26,478 nucleotides of DNA from positions 1-26,478 of the forward strand of contig DASULA010000503.1 of the NCBI GenBank assembly GCA_036278435.1. The letters are read 5' to 3'. The position numbers and the translations under genes were made by a program. The notes under the pieces are model-generated. The model had not been told where the DNA came from and did not search any database. It worked only from the letters and a program-made list of their open reading frames with translations. Source of the DNA: DASULA01 sp036278435 (lineage in GTDB: Bacteria > Actinomycetota > Actinomycetes > Mycobacteriales > DASULA01). Below are positions 23,600 through 26,478 of this stretch, one piece after another; within the stretch, counting starts at the first letter, position 1; every line of letters starts with the position of its first letter.

Positions 23600-25333
23600 G
23601 TGTACTCGCTTGGTGTGAACCTGTCCCACGACCGGTCGGCGTGCCTGATCGGTCCGGGTGGGAGGGTCGTGGCGATCGCCGAGGAGCGCCTCGACCGGGT
23701 GAAGCACTCCTGCCCGCAGGATGCCTGGGGCCGATGGTTCACCTCGGTACCGACCCGCGGCGTGCAGTACTGCCTGGACGCCGAGGGCATCACGCTGGAC
23801 GACCTGGACGCGATCGTGTTCACCAATGCGGTGGTACTCGATGGCACGGTGGTGCGAAATCTCACCGTGTCGGACTGTCAGGGGCAGTTGTCGTGGCCGC
23901 TGCGGGCCCGCTGGGAGGTGCTCGACCACCACCGGGCACACGCCTACAGCGCGTTCTTCCCCTCGCCGTTCGACGACGCGGCAGTGGTCGTGGTGGACAA
24001 GGGCGGCAGCGTGGTGACCGAGCACACCGACCGCCAGCTCGGCCGGTTCCCGGTGCTGGAACGCGCGTCGGTGTACCGGGCGTCCCGCGAGAAGGGGCTC
24101 GAACTGGTCACCGCGGTGTCCGACCGGCCGACCGCCCCGTTCCTGAACTGCAACTCGCTGGGCGCCCTGTACGAGGCGGCCACCCTGGCCGTGGGTTTCT
24201 CCCCGTTCGACGCCGGCAAGACCATGGGGCTGGCGCCGTACGGCGACCGCCGGCACGTCGAACGGATGTCTCGGCTGGTCGAGTTCACCGACGACGGGTG
24301 GTGGATCGACTGGCTGGCTCAGTCGGTCGGTCTCCAGATGGCGCCGGACCTGTGGACCGCGTGGTTCGGCCGGTCCGGCTGCTCGCCGGCCGCGCCGGGC
24401 GAGAACGACTCTGCCATCGCCCGGGCCGCGCAGGAGGTCACCGAACGGGCGATGTGCCACCTGACCCGGATGGCCCGCGAGCGCACCGGGCTGCCCGAGG
24501 TGTGCCTGGCCGGCGGCGTCGCGCTCAACAGCGTCGCGAACAGCCGGGTGCGGGTCGAGTCGGGGTTCGGTGACGTGTGGGTGCAGCCGGCGTCCAGCGA
24601 CGACGGCACCGCACTGGGCGCCGCCCTGTACGGCTGGCACAGCGTGGCCGGGCAGTGGCCCGAGATCGAACACGGCACCCGACTGGGTCGGACCTACTCC
24701 GCGCACGAGGTGGCCACCGCGGTCGCGTTCGCGGTGGCTTCGGGGGCCAAGGCCCGGCCGGACGCCCCCGTGTGCGAGGTGGCCCGGCGGGTCGCCGAGG
24801 GGCGGGTGGTCGGCTGGTTCACCGGCCGGTCGGAGTTCGGCCCGCGGGCGCTGGGGGCCCGCAGCATCCTGGCCGATCCCCGGGCGGCGGACATGACGGA
24901 CGTGCTGAACACCCGGGTCAAGCACCGGGAGGGCTTCCGTCCCTACGGGGCGAGCGTGCTTCTGGAGCGTTGCGCCGAGTGGTTCGACTGCGCCTACGAC
25001 AGCCCGTACATGCTGTTCGTGGTGCCGGTCCGGCGGCACGCCCGGCCGCGGGTCCCGGCGGTGACGCATGTGGACGGTAGCTGTCGCGTCCAGACGCTCA
25101 CCCCGGAGCGGGACGGCCTCTTCTACAGCCTGGTGTCGGAGTTCGCCCGACTCACCGGGGTGCCGATGGTGCTGAACACCTCCTTCAACACGAACACCGA
25201 ACCGATCGTGGAGACGCCGGCGGACGCGGTGCGCACGTTCCTGGCCGCCGGCATGGACGACCTGTACCTGGAGGGCACCCTGCTGTCCCGGCCGGCGTCC
25301 CCACCCGAGCCGTCCGCCGGGAGGTACCCATGA
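23600..25333 (+). CDS. Carbamoyltransferase (NodU/CmcH/TobZ family)
   Basis: A 577-residue enzyme of the family that makes carbamoyl-adenylate from carbamoyl phosphate and ATP and transfers the carbamoyl group to a hydroxyl of a small molecule or sugar. The N-terminal Kae1-like domain starts at LGVNLSHDRSACL, with EER and the metal-binding HHRAH (110-114). AGKTMGLAPYG and CLAGGVALNSVAN follow. The C-terminal domain has GRSEFGPRALGARSILADPR (from residue 409) and LNTSFN. GTG at 23600 is chosen because GAGAGGG lies about 7 nt upstream and the first strand begins immediately. Its stop overlaps the next ATG (ATGA). The acceptor is unknown; no sugar or polyketide gene is nearby. Confidence 0.95.
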   Translation: MYSLGVNLSHDRSACLIGPGGRVVAIAEERLDRVKHSCPQDAWGRWFTSVPTRGVQYCLDAEGITLDDLDAIVFTNAVVLDGTVVRNLTVSDCQGQLSWPLRARWEVLDHHRAHAYSAFFPSPFDDAAVVVVDKGGSVVTEHTDRQLGRFPVLERASVYRASREKGLELVTAVSDRPTAPFLNCNSLGALYEAATLAVGFSPFDAGKTMGLAPYGDRRHVERMSRLVEFTDDGWWIDWLAQSVGLQMAPDLWTAWFGRSGCSPAAPGENDSAIARAAQEVTERAMCHLTRMARERTGLPEVCLAGGVALNSVANSRVRVESGFGDVWVQPASSDDGTALGAALYGWHSVAGQWPEIEHGTRLGRTYSAHEVATAVAFAVASGAKARPDAPVCEVARRVAEGRVVGWFTGRSEFGPRALGARSILADPRAADMTDVLNTRVKHREGFRPYGASVLLERCAEWFDCAYDSPYMLFVVPVRRHARPRVPAVTHVDGSCRVQTLTPERDGLFYSLVSEFARLTGVPMVLNTSFNTNTEPIVETPADAVRTFLAAGMDDLYLEGTLLSRPASPPEPSAGRYP

Positions 25334-26061
25334 CCTCTGTGGGGCAGCTACACGACCTGATCGACCAGGCGATGGAGGCCGAGACCGCGACGTTCCTGGC
25401 CACGGTGCCCTACGCCAGTCACCTGACCGACCCGGCCGGCGAACTCGACGAGGAGTACTACCTGCGGCACCGGGTGGAGACGGTCAAGCGAATCCGGTTG
25501 ACCAGCCGGATCGACGCGCTGGCGCTGGCCGGCATGGTGTCGGTGGACTACCCGTCCGCCTGCGCCTGGGGGAAGTACGCCGCCGAGGAGATGTCGCACG
25601 ACCGGCTGTTCCTCACCGACCTGGCCGAACACGGCGTCACCACCACCGAGGTGGCCAGCGAACCACTGCTGCCGGCGACCGCGCGGATGGTGCACTACCT
25701 GGAGACCGAACTGGCCAACAGCGGGCCGCTGGCCGCGGTGGCGTACTCGCTGTACGTCGAGTGGCAGTCCGAGCGGTACTCGGTCCGCGCGGTGGAGAAG
25801 GCCCGGCAACGCTACTCCCCGCGGCACGTGCGGGGAGCCCACGAGCACGTGGGCATCGACGAGCGCGAGGACCACTACGGAATGCTGGTGACCCTCGCCC
25901 AGCGGCTGCTGGAGCCCTCCGCCCCGCCCGACCGGTTGCTGATCCTGCTGTCCATGGTGGGCGCCTACCTGCGGGACTACTTCCGGGAGCTGTACGCGTC
26001 CACGGTGGGCCGGCGGGATGCCGACCCGGTCACCCTGGCCCGGAACCGCACCGTGACCTGA
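25330..26061 (+). CDS. Haem-oxygenase-like (TenA/HDO superfamily) protein, putative diiron oxidase
   Basis: A 243-residue all-helical protein. The metal-helix pattern KYAAEEMSHDRLFLTDLAEHGV (Glu86/Glu87, His90) and the later EHVGIDEREDHYGM (His173, Asp177, Glu180, Asp181, His182) fit the haem-oxygenase-like diiron oxidase/iron-containing redox enzyme group. The usual H-x3-D-x2-H third helix has Glu at the last position, with a His two residues on. YVEWQSERY (Glu144/Glu148) may add a ligand. These enzymes perform N-oxygenation, desaturation or C-C cleavage on amino acids, peptides or fatty acids. It is translationally coupled to the carbamoyltransferase, so the two probably act on the same product. 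Fold call moderate, activity unknown. Confidence 0.75.
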   Translation: MTSVGQLHDLIDQAMEAETATFLATVPYASHLTDPAGELDEEYYLRHRVETVKRIRLTSRIDALALAGMVSVDYPSACAWGKYAAEEMSHDRLFLTDLAEHGVTTTEVASEPLLPATARMVHYLETELANSGPLAAVAYSLYVEWQSERYSVRAVEKARQRYSPRHVRGAHEHVGIDEREDHYGMLVTLAQRLLEPSAPPDRLLILLSMVGAYLRDYFRELYASTVGRRDADPVTLARNRTVT

Positions 26062-26082
26062 CCGTCCGCGCCGCCGCCCGCC

Positions 26083-26114
26083 ACCGACCCACAGCGGTAC
26101 CGACCCACAGCCGT
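26083..26114. repeat. Two tandem copies of a 16-bp unit
   Basis: ACCGACCCACAGCGGT (26083-26098) is followed at once by a copy with one change (26099-26114), in the gap before the last gene. It may be a regulatory site or simple slippage. Confidence 0.5.
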
Positions 26115-26179
26115 ACTGACCGACCAGGCCGACCGGGCGGCCCCGACAACGCCGACACCACACCTCAACGGGGGACACC

Positions 26180-26478
26180 ATGCACAGCAGACTCCGGCCG
26201 GTGGCGATGGCCGCCGCCGTCCTGATCGCCGGGGCGGTGGCACAGCCGGACCCGGCCGCGGCCACGCCGACCGGCCGGTCCGGTCCGGCCGAGCGGGCCG
26301 CGGCACCGGCCGGCGGCCGGGGTACCGCGGCGCGGCCGTACACAGTGGACCTGTCCGGCCGGCGCGCCACCTTCGTCTCCGGACCGGCCACAGTGCCGGC
26401 CACAGTGCCGGCGCCGCTGGGGAGGGACGGGCGCCCGGTCCGGCTACCAGTCCGCCCGAGCCGGGGCCGCAAGGTTCG
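26180..26478 (+). CDS. Secreted protein, N-terminal part (runs off the window)
   Basis: The frame is open from ATG 26180 (GGGGG 5 nt upstream) to the window edge, 99 codons. The start MHSRLRPVAMAAAVLIAGAVA is a Sec signal peptide; cleavage is likely near PAAA. A disordered Ala/Gly/Pro segment follows, then PYTVDLSGRRATFVSG, which looks like the first strand of a mature domain, and a short ATVPATVPA duplication. Too little remains to name a family; a secreted peptidase or hydrolase would fit the opening but is only a guess. It lies 118 nt after the haem-oxygenase-like gene in the same direction. Confidence 0.65.
   Translation, partial: MHSRLRPVAMAAAVLIAGAVAQPDPAAATPTGRSGPAERAAAPAGGRGTAARPYTVDLSGRRATFVSGPATVPATVPAPLGRDGRPVRLPVRPSRGRKV

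Noticed and set aside
21130..23865. Long minus-strand open frame across the STAS-GAF-ANTAR and repeat-protein genes
   Set aside because: Same antisense effect; low-complexity product.

Overview
This window is very GC-rich, with coding regions that use almost only G or C at third codon positions, GTG starts and several apparently leaderless genes. The gene set fits a filamentous actinomycete: a CsoR copper operon, a mycothiol-type maleylpyruvate-isomerase-fold protein, an SSI-like protease inhibitor, a GAF-ANTAR regulator and many secreted hydrolases. I cannot name the genus. No rRNA, tRNA, CRISPR array, transposase or phage gene was seen.

Left part (1-4320): the tail of a membrane protein, an aquaporin with a strong terminator, then a compact copper-efflux operon csoR-copZ-copA behind a perfect CsoR-type operator. 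It ends in a pair of near-identical hairpins shared with a convergent tetR gene. Next (4318-9340), a minus-strand run reads maleylacetate reductase, DinB/MDMPI-fold protein, VOC protein, SDR and TetR. A divergent IclR regulator faces it. This looks like an aromatic-ring catabolic (or modifying) operon, but no classical hydroxyquinol dioxygenase is present. Two very stable inverted repeats sit between its cistrons.

Middle (9400-20880): a glutathione-peroxidase-family protein, a VapBC toxin-antitoxin pair, and a block of secreted proteolysis genes. That block has a lipoprotein zinc peptidase whose reading frame runs antisense through an SSI-like inhibitor gene, a SnoaL-like protein, and a large M36 fungalysin-type peptidase with a discoidin-like C-terminus. 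Then come a class-V aminotransferase-fold enzyme, an OmpR-type winged-helix regulator with a degenerate receiver, a small hypothetical protein, a threonine/serine dehydratase and a secreted alpha/beta hydrolase.

Right part (20880-26478): a STAS-GAF-ANTAR fusion regulator behind a stress-sigma-like promoter, followed by the most unusual locus. A protein with a RiPP-leader-like (NHLP/LigA-like) N-terminal helical domain carries a low-complexity tail with five exact-length 11-residue repeats built on Gly-Tyr-Pro. It is followed by a hairpin, a NodU/CmcH-type carbamoyltransferase, a translationally coupled haem-oxygenase-like (putative diiron) protein, and the start of a secreted protein cut by the window end. 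I propose this as a candidate uncharacterised peptide-modification or natural-product system; that is an inference from gene content, not a demonstrated function.
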